Positions 1 to 6,657 of a stretch of DNA of 7,993 nt are shown piece after piece. The position numbers and the translations under genes were made by a program. The number at the start of each line of letters is the position of its first letter. Positions within the stretch are counted from its first letter, which is position 1. This stretch comes from an uncultured bacterium (GTDB lineage: Bacteria > Bacillota_A > Clostridia > Oscillospirales > Oscillospiraceae): assembly GCA_945917385.1 (NCBI GenBank), contig CAMEHJ010000039.1, forward strand, positions 1 through 7,993, written 5' to 3'. The notes below the pieces were generated by a model, which had not been told where the DNA came from, ran no database searches, and saw nothing but the letters and a program-made list of their open reading frames with translations.

Positions 1-325
1 CGAAGGCGATGTCCTTATAGACCGTCTCCTCAAAAAGCTGGTACTCCGGGTACTGGAACACAAGTCCGACCTTGTGCTTTATATTGCGGCGGCTCTCCTT
101 TGTCGCGTTTATGTCCGTATCTCCGAAGAACACCTTGCCCGAAGTGGGCGCAATAAGGGCGTTCAGATGCTGAATGAATGTGGACTTGCCGGAGCCTGTG
201 TGCCCGATTATCCCGACAAGCTGTCCCTGCGGGATAGTAAGGCTGATATCTTCTATCGCGGCCTTTTCAAACGGAGTGCCCGCGCTGTAAACGTGGCTGA
301 GCTTTGAAACCCTGATGTCTGCCAT
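1..325 (-). CDS. ecfA2: ECF transporter energy-coupling ATPase EcfA2 (N-terminal 108 residues, cut by the window edge)
   Basis: This is one of the two ABC ATPases that power energy-coupling-factor importers, which bring vitamins and metal ions across the cytoplasmic membrane. Seen: the reading frame starts at ATG 325-323 and runs open to base 1. Walker A is GHTGSGKST at residues 41-49, and the Q-loop is VFQYPEYQLFEETV with Q91. The phrase PEYQLFEETVYKDIAF is characteristic of EcfA2 rather than EcfA1, which usually reads FQNPDNQ. The start is firm, because an in-frame TGA lies 18 bases upstream and a GAGAGGA ribosome binding site sits just before the ATG. The signature motif, Walker B and H-loop lie outside the window. 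It follows ecfA1 by 47 bases on the same strand, the usual order, so ecfT is expected next. Family assignment is confident; the substrate cannot be told, because S-components are encoded elsewhere. Confidence 0.94.
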   Translation of the reverse strand, partial: MADIRVSKLSHVYSAGTPFEKAAIEDISLTIPQGQLVGIIGHTGSGKSTFIQHLNALIAPTSGKVFFGDTDINATKESRRNIKHKVGLVFQYPEYQLFEETVYKDIAF

Positions 326-372
326 TGTCTGTATTTCCTCTCAGAATTCACTGCGCTTGCGCGCTGGTTTTT

Positions 373-1206
373 CTATCCTATTTCTGCCGCGATAGCCCTC
401 GCACAGTCCTCCACGCGAAGCGCGTCGAGCGGGACGTCAATTCCCTGCCCGCGCAGTTCATAGAGTACGCGCGTTGTTTCGGGCACCGTAAGCCCTTCTT
501 TTTCCATAAGCTCCACCATGGAGAAAACCTTCTCCGGGCTTCCGTCCGCGACGATGCGCCCGTTTGACATCACGATGAGCCTGTCCGCGTCAACGCACTC
601 ATCCATATGATGCGTGATCAGGATGACTGTCATACCCTTTTCGCGGCAGAGCTTTGAAACCGTGGAGACGACCTCAGCGCGGCCCTGCGGGTCAAGCATC
701 GCCGTCGGCTCGTCCAGAACGATGATTTTCGGCTGCATTGCGATAACGCCCGCAATGGCGACGCGCTGCTTCTGCCCGCCGGAGAGCAGGTGCGGCGCGT
801 GCTTTCTGAGCTCATACATCCCGACCTGCCTGAGCGCGTCGTCCACGCGCTTACGTATCTCCTCCGGCGCAACGCCGAGATTTTCCGGCGCAAAAGCCAC
901 ATCGTCCTCGACGACGTTCGCAACGATCTGGTTGTCGGGGTTTTGAAACACCATGCCGATATTGCGTCTGAGGTCGATGATGCCGTTTTCGTCGGCGGTG
1001 TCGAGTCCCGCAACCGTTACCTTGCCCTCGTTCGGGACGAGGATGGCGTTCATGTGCTTTGCCAGCGTCGATTTGCCGGAGCCGTTATGCCCCAGCACCG
1101 CGACGAATGTGCCCTCCTCGATTTCGAGGTCGATTCCGCGAAGCGTCTCGTCGTCGTCCCCCGGATAGGTAAAATGCACGTTATTGAAAGAAATGATTGC
1201 AGACAT
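373..1206 (-). CDS. ecfA1: ECF transporter energy-coupling ATPase EcfA1
   Basis: This complete 277-residue ABC ATPase should pair with EcfA2 and the membrane protein EcfT to hydrolyse ATP for vitamin or cofactor uptake. All nucleotide-binding motifs are intact: Walker A GHNGSGKST (39-47), Q-loop VFQNPDNQ with Q88, signature LSGGQ (141-145), Walker B IIVLDE (161-166) followed by the D-loop, and H-loop histidine H198 in ITHHMDE. FQNPDNQ and VEDDVAFAPENLG are EcfA1 hallmarks; the Ala in FAPENLG replaces the more usual Gly. Length matches the family (about 270-285). After residue 215 comes the C-terminal extension typical of EcfA proteins, which in known structures contributes to dimer contacts. 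The ATG at 1206 has GGAG nine bases upstream. It lies 32 bases after the methyltransferase gene and 47 bases before ecfA2, so the three are probably co-transcribed. Confidence 0.96.
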   Translation of the reverse strand: MSAIISFNNVHFTYPGDDDETLRGIDLEIEEGTFVAVLGHNGSGKSTLAKHMNAILVPNEGKVTVAGLDTADENGIIDLRRNIGMVFQNPDNQIVANVVEDDVAFAPENLGVAPEEIRKRVDDALRQVGMYELRKHAPHLLSGGQKQRVAIAGVIAMQPKIIVLDEPTAMLDPQGRAEVVSTVSKLCREKGMTVILITHHMDECVDADRLIVMSNGRIVADGSPEKVFSMVELMEKEGLTVPETTRVLYELRGQGIDVPLDALRVEDCARAIAAEIG

Positions 1207-1238
1207 ATATCCTATCTCCGTTTATCCCCTGAGAGGTT

Positions 1239-2099
1239 TCAGCGCTCCCAGCGGCAGGTCGCGCCGCAGGGCAGGTACAGTCCGCTCTCCGTGACGGGGA
1301 GCGCAAGCTCCTGACTGTCGGAGCAGCCGCCGAATTTCTTTGTGAAAATACTCTCCGTGACATAGCTCAGTACCGACGCTGAAAGCCCCGTAGTGTACGA
1401 GTTGATGATAACGAACAGCGGCTCGTCCGACAGTACCCCCGCACATAGGGAGACGAACGGCCAGAGATTCTGTTCCAGCTTCCATATCTCGCCGCCGGGG
1501 CCGCGCCCGTAGGAGGGCGGGTCCATGATGATCGCGTCGTACCGGTGTCCTCTTCTGATTTCGCGCTCAACGAATTTGGCGCAGTCGTCCACGATCCAGC
1601 GGATGGGCGCGTCGCTCACGCCGGAGGAGGCGGCGTTTTCCTTGCCCCAGGCGACCATGCCCTTTGCCGCGTCCACATGGCAGACCTGCGCGCCCGCCTT
1701 GGCGCAGGCGACCGTCGCCGCCCCGGTGTAGCCGAAGAGGTTCAGAACGCTTATCTGGCGGTTTGCGCCGCGGATCTTCGCCATTGCCCAGTCCCAGTTT
1801 GCGGCCTGTTCGGGGAAAAGCCCCGTGTGCTTGAAGTTCATGGGCTTAACGTTGAAGGTAAGCTCGCCGTATTTTATCTGCCAGTTAGCGGGCAGGCTGC
1901 CCTTATCCCAGCTACCGCCGCCCGTCTCGCTGCGGCGGTAACGCGCGTCGCGGTCGTTCCAGTGGGTGTTTCGTCTGGGCGTGTCCCAGATGGCCTGCGG
2001 GTCGGGGCGCACGAGATAGTATCTGCCCCAGCGCTCCAGCTTTTCTCCCTTTGAGCAGTCAACCAGTTCAAAGTCCTGCCATTTATCCGAAACGAACAT
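1239..2099 (-). CDS. Class I SAM-dependent methyltransferase, RlmI-like (COG1092/PF10672 type)
   Basis: This is a cytoplasmic S-adenosylmethionine-dependent methyltransferase of 286 residues, resembling the catalytic part of 23S rRNA (cytosine-C5) methyltransferases such as RlmI. Counting from ATG 2099, the SAM-binding motif I is LNLFGYTGAA at about 119-128, the acidic motif II is HVDAAKG at about 141-147, an IVDD acidic turn follows near 169-172, and the catalytic-type motif is MDPPSYGRG at about 192-200. An N-terminal PUA RNA-binding domain, present in E. coli RlmI, is not apparent; the first 75 residues are instead rich in Trp and Arg. Start choice: an in-frame TTG at 2111 would add four residues, but it overlaps the GGAG ribosome binding site (2106-2109) that sits six bases before ATG 2099, so ATG is preferred. 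It is first in the operon with ecfA1 and ecfA2. rRNA as substrate is inferred from family only; another nucleic acid target is possible. Confidence 0.85.
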   Translation of the reverse strand: MFVSDKWQDFELVDCSKGEKLERWGRYYLVRPDPQAIWDTPRRNTHWNDRDARYRRSETGGGSWDKGSLPANWQIKYGELTFNVKPMNFKHTGLFPEQAANWDWAMAKIRGANRQISVLNLFGYTGAATVACAKAGAQVCHVDAAKGMVAWGKENAASSGVSDAPIRWIVDDCAKFVEREIRRGHRYDAIIMDPPSYGRGPGGEIWKLEQNLWPFVSLCAGVLSDEPLFVIINSYTTGLSASVLSYVTESIFTKKFGGCSDSQELALPVTESGLYLPCGATCRWER

Positions 2100-2163
2100 T
2101 GTATTCTCCAATCCGTGTACCCGCGCCGCGGCGCAGCATATCTATTGTATAATTAATCAGTGT

Positions 2164-2192
2164 ATTTTATCATTAAAGCCCCCACGGGTCAA
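2164..2192 (-). promoter_or_regulatory. Sigma-A-type promoter for the methyltransferase-ecfA1-ecfA2 operon
   Basis: Read on the minus strand, a -35 box TTGACC (2192-2187) is separated by exactly 17 bases from a -10 box TAAAAT (2169-2164). Each differs from consensus by one base. Transcription would start near 2157, giving a leader of roughly 58 bases before ATG 2099. The spacer contains a G-run. No riboswitch-like fold is evident in the short leader, although ECF genes elsewhere are sometimes riboswitch-controlled. The promoter is inferred by eye from box match and spacing. Confidence 0.7.
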
Positions 2193-2214
2193 GACATTGT
2201 TTGCTTTGATACAC

Positions 2215-2242
2215 CAAAGCCGGGGCATATGCCCCGGCTTTG
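2215..2242 (-). terminator. Perfect 28-base palindrome, probable terminator of the YyaL-type gene
   Basis: The segment is fully self-complementary: 14-base arms beginning CAAAGCCGGGG and meeting at CATATG. As RNA it would form an 11-base stem closed by the CATATG loop. It begins 13 bases after the TAA of the YyaL-type gene. The AAAG..CTTT ends give a short U-run in both directions, but there is no long T-tract, so termination efficiency is uncertain. It separates that gene from the methyltransferase operon promoter, whose -35 box is 22 bases further on. Confidence 0.65.
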
Positions 2243-2255
2243 CACATAATTTATA

Positions 2256-4235
2256 TTACAGCTCCGTCACCGGGAGCGAGCACGTGCCGTTTTGGCAGAT
2301 ATAGCAGGCGCTTTTCCCGTTCTGCGGCTGCATCTGCGCGGTAAAGGGCGCGATTCTTTCAAGCGCTTTCGCGTTCTCCTCCGTTTTCAGCAGCAGCGTC
2401 ATCTCCGGCGCATATTTCGACATGACCGCCGCGAGCGGCCGCGGAAGCTTCCCGTCCGCCGACGCGCAGACCAGCTCCTTCGTTCCGAACACCGCGCTGA
2501 TAAGAGCGGTGAGCGCATAGGTGCTGCCCGCCGGGTATCTCCCCATACTGCCGCAGAGCGATTCGAGCAGGTTTTTCTGTGCGCTGCGGTACTTCTCCTC
2601 GCCCGTGTATCGGCCGAGCAAATCAAAAAGCACCGCGCAGGCAGAGTTTCCGCAGGGCATTGCCCCGTCGAAATTCTCCTTCGGGCGGAAAATCAGCTCT
2701 TCCGCCGTGTCGGAGGTCATAAAGTACCCGCCCTCCGAATCCGCAAAATGTGTGAAAATTTCTTCCGTAAGCTCTGTCGCGCGCTCGATATGCCTTACGT
2801 CAAAATCCGCTCTGTAAAGCTCAAGCAGCCCCAAGGCGTAAAACGCGTAATCGTCGAGCCTTGCTTCGTCCGAGAGCTTATCCTTGCACAGCCCCGACAT
2901 CAGCCGCCCGCCGGCATACAGCCTTTTTTCCATAAAGCTTTCAAGCTCTTTCGCCTCGGCAAGATATCTCCTGTCCCCAAACACCCATGCCGCGCGCGAG
3001 AGCGCCATCAGCACAAGACCGTTCCACGCCGTCAGCACCTTGTCGTCCACGGCCAGCTCCATTCTCCCCTCGCGGAAGATGCGAAGCTTCTCACGAAACT
3101 CGTCGTAGCCCTCCGGCAGAAGGCTCCAGCGGTTATTCAGCAGGAGGTTCGGGATGTTGTCGCCGTTGAAGTTGCCCTCGGGCGTAATGTCATAGCACTC
3201 GCAGAAGTGCTTTCCCTCCGCGCCGATGACTTCTTTCACCTCGTCCTCGGTGAAGAAATAGTACGCGCCCTCGCGCCCGCCGGAGTCTGCGTCCTGCGCC
3301 GCGGCAAAGCCGCCGCACTCAAGCTTCAGCTCGCGCAGGCAGTAGTCGAGCGTCGCCTCCGCCACATCCCGCCAGAGCGCGAAATGCCCGTCCTGCCACG
3401 CCTCGGTGTAGCACAGCGAAAGCAGAGCGTTATCGTACAGCGTCTTTTCAAAATGCGGCGCAAGCCACTCCCTGTCGGTCGAATACCGGCAGAAGCCGCC
3501 GCCGATATGGTCGTAGATACCGCCCCGGTACATCTGCTTCAGAGTGTTTTCAACCATGGCGCGAAGGCCCTTATCCCCGGTGGCTGATGCCATGCGCATG
3601 AGGAAGATCAGGTTGTGCGGCGAGGGGAACTTGGGCGCGGAGCCGAAGCCGCCGTACTCTGCGTCATAGGAGTCCTTGAGCTGGGAAACCGCCCTGCTGA
3701 GTACCGAGGTGTCCGCCTGCGCCGTCTTGCCCTTCTGCGACGCGGATATACCCGCGGTAAGCTCCGCCGCGGTTTTCATCAGCCCCGAACGACCGTTTCG
3801 CCACTTGACGTTGACCGCCCTCAAGAGGTCGATAAGTCCCGCGCGTCCGTATTCGCTGTCGCGGGGGATATAGCTTGCGGCGAAGAAGGGCTTGCCCTCC
3901 GGCGTCAAAAGCACATTCAGCGGCCAGCCGCCGCTGCCGTTCAGCGCGACGCAAAAGCGCATATAGATGCTGTCAACGTCCGGCCGCTCCTCTCTGTCCA
4001 CCTTGACGGCGACATAGTGTTTGTTGAGAAGCTCTGCGACCACAGCGTTTTCAAAGGACTCGTGCGCCATGACGTGGCACCAGTGGCAGGTCGAATACCC
4101 GATGGAGAGGAATATGGGCTTGTTCTCCCGCTTTGCTTTTTCAAAGGCCTCATCCCCCCAGGGCAGCCAGTCCACGGGGTCGTTCATGTGGCGGCGAAGG
4201 TAGGGCGAAGTCTCGTTTGCAAGTTTATTTGGCAT
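2256..4235 (-). CDS. Thioredoxin domain-containing protein, YyaL/COG1331 (DUF255, SPATA20-like) family
   Basis: This 659-residue protein belongs to a widely conserved family whose biochemical role is not established. Residues 1 to about 165 form a thioredoxin-like domain (DUF255) with the family hallmark [13 protein letters not shown], so the redox motif is C50-H-W-C53, followed by [11 protein letters not shown] (78-88) and [17 protein letters not shown] (102-118). From about residue 190 the sequence, with the hallmark blocks [10 protein letters not shown] and [15 protein letters not shown], matches the (alpha/alpha)6-barrel part related to glycoside hydrolase and epimerase folds. The C-terminus CYICQNGTC (644-652) supplies CxxC-x4-C, a conserved tail in the family. 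No signal peptide or membrane segment is visible, so it is probably cytoplasmic. Length is close to the family norm of about 680. ATG 4235 has a perfect GGAGG six bases upstream. It is monocistronic between a divergent promoter and a palindromic terminator. Membership is confident; function is unknown. Confidence 0.93.
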   Translation of the reverse strand: MPNKLANETSPYLRRHMNDPVDWLPWGDEAFEKAKRENKPIFLSIGYSTCHWCHVMAHESFENAVVAELLNKHYVAVKVDREERPDVDSIYMRFCVALNGSGGWPLNVLLTPEGKPFFAASYIPRDSEYGRAGLIDLLRAVNVKWRNGRSGLMKTAAELTAGISASQKGKTAQADTSVLSRAVSQLKDSYDAEYGGFGSAPKFPSPHNLIFLMRMASATGDKGLRAMVENTLKQMYRGGIYDHIGGGFCRYSTDREWLAPHFEKTLYDNALLSLCYTEAWQDGHFALWRDVAEATLDYCLRELKLECGGFAAAQDADSGGREGAYYFFTEDEVKEVIGAEGKHFCECYDITPEGNFNGDNIPNLLLNNRWSLLPEGYDEFREKLRIFREGRMELAVDDKVLTAWNGLVLMALSRAAWVFGDRRYLAEAKELESFMEKRLYAGGRLMSGLCKDKLSDEARLDDYAFYALGLLELYRADFDVRHIERATELTEEIFTHFADSEGGYFMTSDTAEELIFRPKENFDGAMPCGNSACAVLFDLLGRYTGEEKYRSAQKNLLESLCGSMGRYPAGSTYALTALISAVFGTKELVCASADGKLPRPLAAVMSKYAPEMTLLLKTEENAKALERIAPFTAQMQPQNGKSACYICQNGTCSLPVTEL

Positions 4236-4250
4236 ACTGTGCCTCCGTTA

Positions 4251-4279
4251 TTGTAAAAATCATGTTTTTATTATATTAT
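4251..4279 (+). promoter_or_regulatory. Promoter for the TPR-protein gene
   Basis: TTGTAA (4251-4256), a 17-base spacer and TATTAT (4274-4279) give a fair sigma-A match. Transcription would start near 4286, about 38 bases before ATG 4324. The -10 box shares five of its six bases with the opposite promoter at 4275-4280. The region is strikingly AT-rich against the GC-rich flanks, so other registers of the -10 box are possible. Confidence 0.55.
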
Positions 4280-4304
4280 ATACCTGTATATAAGAAACTA
4301 TCAA
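4275..4304 (-). promoter_or_regulatory. Promoter for the YyaL-type gene
   Basis: On the minus strand, TTGATA (4304-4299) lies 18 bases from a consensus TATAAT (4280-4275). The start of transcription would fall near 4268, about 33 bases before ATG 4235. The -10 box coincides with that of the plus-strand promoter (4274-4279), so only one polymerase can open this region at a time. Confidence 0.65.
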
Positions 4305-4323
4305 GACCGAGAGGTATTTTACA

Positions 4324-5124
4324 ATGGAATGCTGCTGCGCTCCCATCCCCAATCCCGATACGAATCCCTGCCCCGTGACTCTGGACGTCCCTGCAATAAT
4401 AGCGGAGCTTGACCGCCTGCTCAACGCAAACCGCCTGATTGACGCATCACAGTATCTCGCATCGTTTCGCGAAAAGGCGCATGAGTGCGGCGACTGGCGT
4501 GCGGAGCTGAGTATGATGAGCGAGCAGCTTGGCCTCTGCCGCAGGACAAATGACGCCGCGCTTGCCGAGGAATGTGTGAACTCTGTGCAGCAAATTTTGA
4601 CCGAGCACCGCATGAACGACACCGTCTCCGGCGCAACGGTACTTCTCAACGCCGCGACAACGCTCAAATGCTTTGGCGAAGCGGAGCGCTCCATGCCGAT
4701 TTTCCGCCATGTCGCGCGGGTATATTCGGCAAATCTCGACCCCGCCGATTACCGCATTGCGGGGCTTTACAACAACATGGCGCTCTCCTACGCGGACCTG
4801 GGTTCCTATGAGGAGGCGGAACGCCACTTCGAGCTTGCCCTTTTGACCGTCTCCAAAACCACGAACCCCGGCAACGACCTCGCCGTTACCTACTGCAACA
4901 TGGCGGAGATGTACTATGCGCAAAACAGCGAGGACGCTCGCATCGAGCAGTGCCTTGACCGCGCGTATGAGAGCCTCTGCGCCGAGGGTCTGCCGCACGA
5001 CGGCTATCACGCCTTCACACTCTCCAAGTGCATCCCCTGCTTTGACAGGCACGGCTTCTTCCTCTACGCCAAGGAGCTGCGCGAGCGCATGGACGAGATA
5101 AACTCCCGTCTTAAAAATTTGTAA
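4324..5124 (+). CDS. TPR-repeat protein with a cysteine-rich N-terminus, function unknown
   Basis: This 266-residue protein is largely alpha-helical. The clearest tetratricopeptide unit is at about 147-176 (AGLYNNMALSYADLGSYEEA, then ERHFELAL), with the small and large residues spaced as in canonical TPRs. Flanking helical pairs at about 25-55, 60-95, 105-135 and 187-220 look like degenerate repeats. TPR arrays usually act as protein-binding scaffolds; the partner is not identifiable here. The N-terminus MECCCAPIPNPDTNPCP is unusual, with cysteines at 3, 4, 5 and 16 and six prolines or more in a short stretch. It lacks a hydrophobic signal segment, so it is not a lipoprotein signal. Further cysteines are scattered along the chain (for example C236 and C239 as CIPC). 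The start at 4324 is supported by GAGAGG (4309-4314). It is divergent from the CxxC-containing YyaL-type gene and lies 76 bases upstream of the aminotransferase. I do not recognise a named family beyond TPR. Confidence 0.85.
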   Translation: MECCCAPIPNPDTNPCPVTLDVPAIIAELDRLLNANRLIDASQYLASFREKAHECGDWRAELSMMSEQLGLCRRTNDAALAEECVNSVQQILTEHRMNDTVSGATVLLNAATTLKCFGEAERSMPIFRHVARVYSANLDPADYRIAGLYNNMALSYADLGSYEEAERHFELALLTVSKTTNPGNDLAVTYCNMAEMYYAQNSEDARIEQCLDRAYESLCAEGLPHDGYHAFTLSKCIPCFDRHGFFLYAKELRERMDEINSRLKNL

Positions 5125-5141
5125 AAATCGCGCTTTATCGC

Positions 5142-5170
5142 TTTACACCGTAAATGATTTGTGCTACATT
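5142..5170 (+). promoter_or_regulatory. Probable promoter for the aminotransferase gene
   Basis: TTTACA (5142-5147) is separated by 17 bases from TACATT (5165-5170), matching consensus at five and four of six positions. Transcription would begin near 5177, leaving a leader of only about 24 bases before ATG 5201. There is no terminator between the TPR gene stop at 5124 and this site, so read-through from upstream may also contribute. An imperfect 8-base tandem repeat, CGCTTTAT then CGCTTTAC (5131-5146), overlaps the -35 box. Confidence 0.5.
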
Positions 5171-5200
5171 AAACTATCACTTTGATTGGAGGTTCTATCT

Positions 5201-6397
5201 ATGGTCAACTTTGCGGACAGAATGAACAGAATGAAGGTCTCCGATATCCGTGAGCTGCTCAAGCTCACGCAGCAGCCCGAAATCATCTCCTTCGCGGGCG
5301 GTCTCCCCGCGCCGGAGCTTTTCCCCGTTGATGATATCAAGGCCGCGACCGACGCCGTGCTTGAGGAAAACGGCCGCGTCGCGCTTCAGTACGGCCAGAC
5401 CGAGGGCTGGCTCCCGCTCAGGCAGCATATAGCGGACCGCCTTGCGGCGAAGAACGCTATCGTCACCGACCCCGAAAATATCATCCTCACCGCCGGCAGC
5501 CAGCAGGGTCTTGACTACATAGGAAAGCTGTTTCTTAACCCCGGCGACGTTGTCGTTATGGAAAGCCCGTCCTACCTCGGCGCCATCAACGCCTTCAACG
5601 CCTACGAGCCGAACTTTGTCGAGGTTCCCACCGACGACGGCGGCATGATAATGGAGGAGCTTGACCGGATACTCACCGAGACCGAGAACGTCAAGCTCAT
5701 CTACGTTATCCCCGACTTCCAGAATCCGAGCGGGCGCACCTGGTCGCTTGAGCGCAGGAAGAAATTCATGGAGATCATCAATAAGCACGGCATCCCCGCC
5801 ATTGAGGATAACCCCTACGGCGATCTGCGCTTCAAGGGTGAGTACCAGCCCGCTCTCAAGAGCATGGATGACGACGGGCTCATCATCTACATGGGCACCT
5901 TCTCCAAGATCCTCGCCCCCGGCTACCGCGTGGCGTGGATATGCGCGAACGACACCATAGTCGGCAAGGTCAACCTCATCGCCCAGGCGGCGGCGCTCCA
6001 GACCTCCACCATCTCCGCGCTCGTCATCTCAAAGTACCTTGATATGTTCGATGTGGATGAGCACGTCGAGAAGATAAGAGAGGTGTATAAGCACCGCTGC
6101 GAGCTTATGATAAACACCATGCGCGAGTGCTTCCCCCCGGAGGCGCGCTTTACCGACCCCGACGGCGGTTTGTTTACCTGGGTCGAGCTGCCCGAAACCA
6201 TCAACACGCGCGAGCTTGCGTCAAAAGCGCTCGAGAAGAAGGTCGCCTTCGTCCCCGGCTCCGGCTTCTTCCCGAACGGCGGCAACAACTGCTGCATGAG
6301 GCTCAACTACTCATGTATGCCCGACGACAAGATAGTCGAGGGCATCCACCGCCTTGCCGACGTTATTAAAGAGGCACTTGCCGAGCACAAGGCATAA
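5201..6397 (+). CDS. PLP-dependent aminotransferase, fold type I, 2-aminoadipate/AADAT-like group
   Basis: This 398-residue cytoplasmic enzyme should transfer amino groups between an amino acid and a 2-oxo acid using pyridoxal phosphate. Visible hallmarks are FAGGLPAPELFP (31-42), TAGSQQGLD (98-106), the cofactor-contacting PDFQNPSGRT with N175, the acidic IEDNPYGDLRF with D203 and Y206, the Schiff-base lysine K236 in GTFSKILAPGYRVAW, and the substrate-carboxylate arginine R367 in MRLNYS. These resemble LysN, AADAT and the aminotransferase half of MocR proteins, but there is no N-terminal GntR DNA-binding domain, so it is an enzyme rather than a MocR regulator. Length fits the group. ATG 5201 has GGAGG at 5188-5192 with an eight-base spacer; a TTG at 5186 overlaps that site and is unlikely to be used. 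The exact substrate (2-aminoadipate, aromatic or branched-chain amino acids) cannot be read from sequence alone, and neighbours do not define a pathway. Confidence 0.93.
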   Translation: MVNFADRMNRMKVSDIRELLKLTQQPEIISFAGGLPAPELFPVDDIKAATDAVLEENGRVALQYGQTEGWLPLRQHIADRLAAKNAIVTDPENIILTAGSQQGLDYIGKLFLNPGDVVVMESPSYLGAINAFNAYEPNFVEVPTDDGGMIMEELDRILTETENVKLIYVIPDFQNPSGRTWSLERRKKFMEIINKHGIPAIEDNPYGDLRFKGEYQPALKSMDDDGLIIYMGTFSKILAPGYRVAWICANDTIVGKVNLIAQAAALQTSTISALVISKYLDMFDVDEHVEKIREVYKHRCELMINTMRECFPPEARFTDPDGGLFTWVELPETINTRELASKALEKKVAFVPGSGFFPNGGNNCCMRLNYSCMPDDKIVEGIHRLADVIKEALAEHKA

Positions 6398-6411
6398 GCT
6401 TTGACATCCTG

Positions 6412-6445
6412 CGCCCGAAGAACTCTGCGGTTCTTCGGGCGTTTT
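6412..6445 (+). terminator. Intrinsic terminator of the aminotransferase gene
   Basis: A perfect 12-base stem, CGCCCGAAGAAC (6412-6423) with GTTCTTCGGGCG (6430-6441), encloses a six-base loop and is followed by TTTT (6442-6445). It begins 14 bases after the stop codon. The T-run is short but the stem is strong and GC-rich at its base. Confidence 0.9.
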
Positions 6446-6494
6446 CAGCTTGTCAAAATGACCTGTTTCCTAAAATGACGGGATACCCTGCTTG

Positions 6495-6537
6495 GCTCTC
6501 CCTCTGGGAGAGCTGTCAGCGAAGCCGACTGAGAGGG
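6495..6537. repeat. Palindromic intergenic repeat, left block
   Basis: Two adjacent hairpins are visible: GCTCTCCC (6495-6502) with GGGAGAGC (6506-6513) around a TCT loop, and GTCAGC (6515-6520) with GCCGAC (6524-6529) around GAA, with one mismatch. A competing outer pairing joins CCCTCT (6500-6505) to AGAGGG (6532-6537). From memory, near-identical blocks are scattered between genes in Faecalibacterium, Oscillibacter and related gut Firmicutes, often next to a GTAGGGAACG-type palindrome as here. Multi-copy status cannot be shown from this single copy. Confidence 0.6.
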
Positions 6538-6550
6538 CTTCCACTGTTCT

Positions 6551-6627
6551 AAGGAACGACACGCAGGTCGTTCCCTACATTCATCTAAAAAATATTTTCG
6601 TAGGGAACGGCCTGTGTGCCGTTCCTT
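6551..6627. repeat. Inverted pair of hairpins (REP/BIME-like), right block
   Basis: Hairpin 1 pairs GGAACGAC (6553-6560) with GTCGTTCC (6567-6574); hairpin 2 pairs GGAACGGC (6604-6611) with GCCGTTCC (6618-6625). Both have six-base loops. Hairpin 2 is an inverted copy of hairpin 1: 6551-6578 matches the reverse complement of 6600-6627 at 25 of 28 positions. Two of the three differences form a compensating base-pair change within the stem, and the third is in the loop. A 21-base AT-rich spacer (6579-6599) separates them. The arrangement resembles a bipartite REP element or a small non-autonomous element; no transposase is nearby. Confidence 0.75.
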
Positions 6628-6657
6628 TCTGCCGGATTTTTTACCCGCAGAGGACGG

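Noticed and set aside
353..362. Small GCGC-TT-GCGC inverted repeat between ecfA1 and ecfA2
   Set aside because: The stem is only four bases with a two-base loop, with no T-run placed for termination. It is too weak to call and would break up an expected operon.
2097..2111. TTG at 2111 as start of the methyltransferase
   Set aside because: The TTG overlaps the GGAG ribosome binding site that serves ATG 2099 at ideal spacing.
2292..3587. 431-codon open frame on the plus strand opposite the YyaL-type gene
   Set aside because: It is fully antisense to a gene with clear family motifs. Its peptide is Arg- and Val-rich low-information sequence, as expected from the complement of GC-rich codons, and no ribosome binding site or domain is seen.
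3615..4256. 213-codon plus-strand frame opposite the thioredoxin domain of the YyaL-type gene
   Set aside because: The minus-strand frame carries the STCHWCHVM hallmark and a perfect ribosome binding site, so this frame is a shadow.
4447..5052. 201-codon minus-strand frame opposite the TPR gene
   Set aside because: The plus-strand frame has a promoter, a ribosome binding site and a canonical TPR unit. The opposite frame has none of these.
5186..5203. TTG at 5186 as start of the aminotransferase
   Set aside because: It overlaps the GGAGG that precedes ATG 5201 by eight bases, and would itself lack a ribosome binding site.
5195..5788. 197-codon minus-strand frame opposite the aminotransferase
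   Set aside because: It is antisense to conserved aminotransferase coding sequence and has no supporting start signals.
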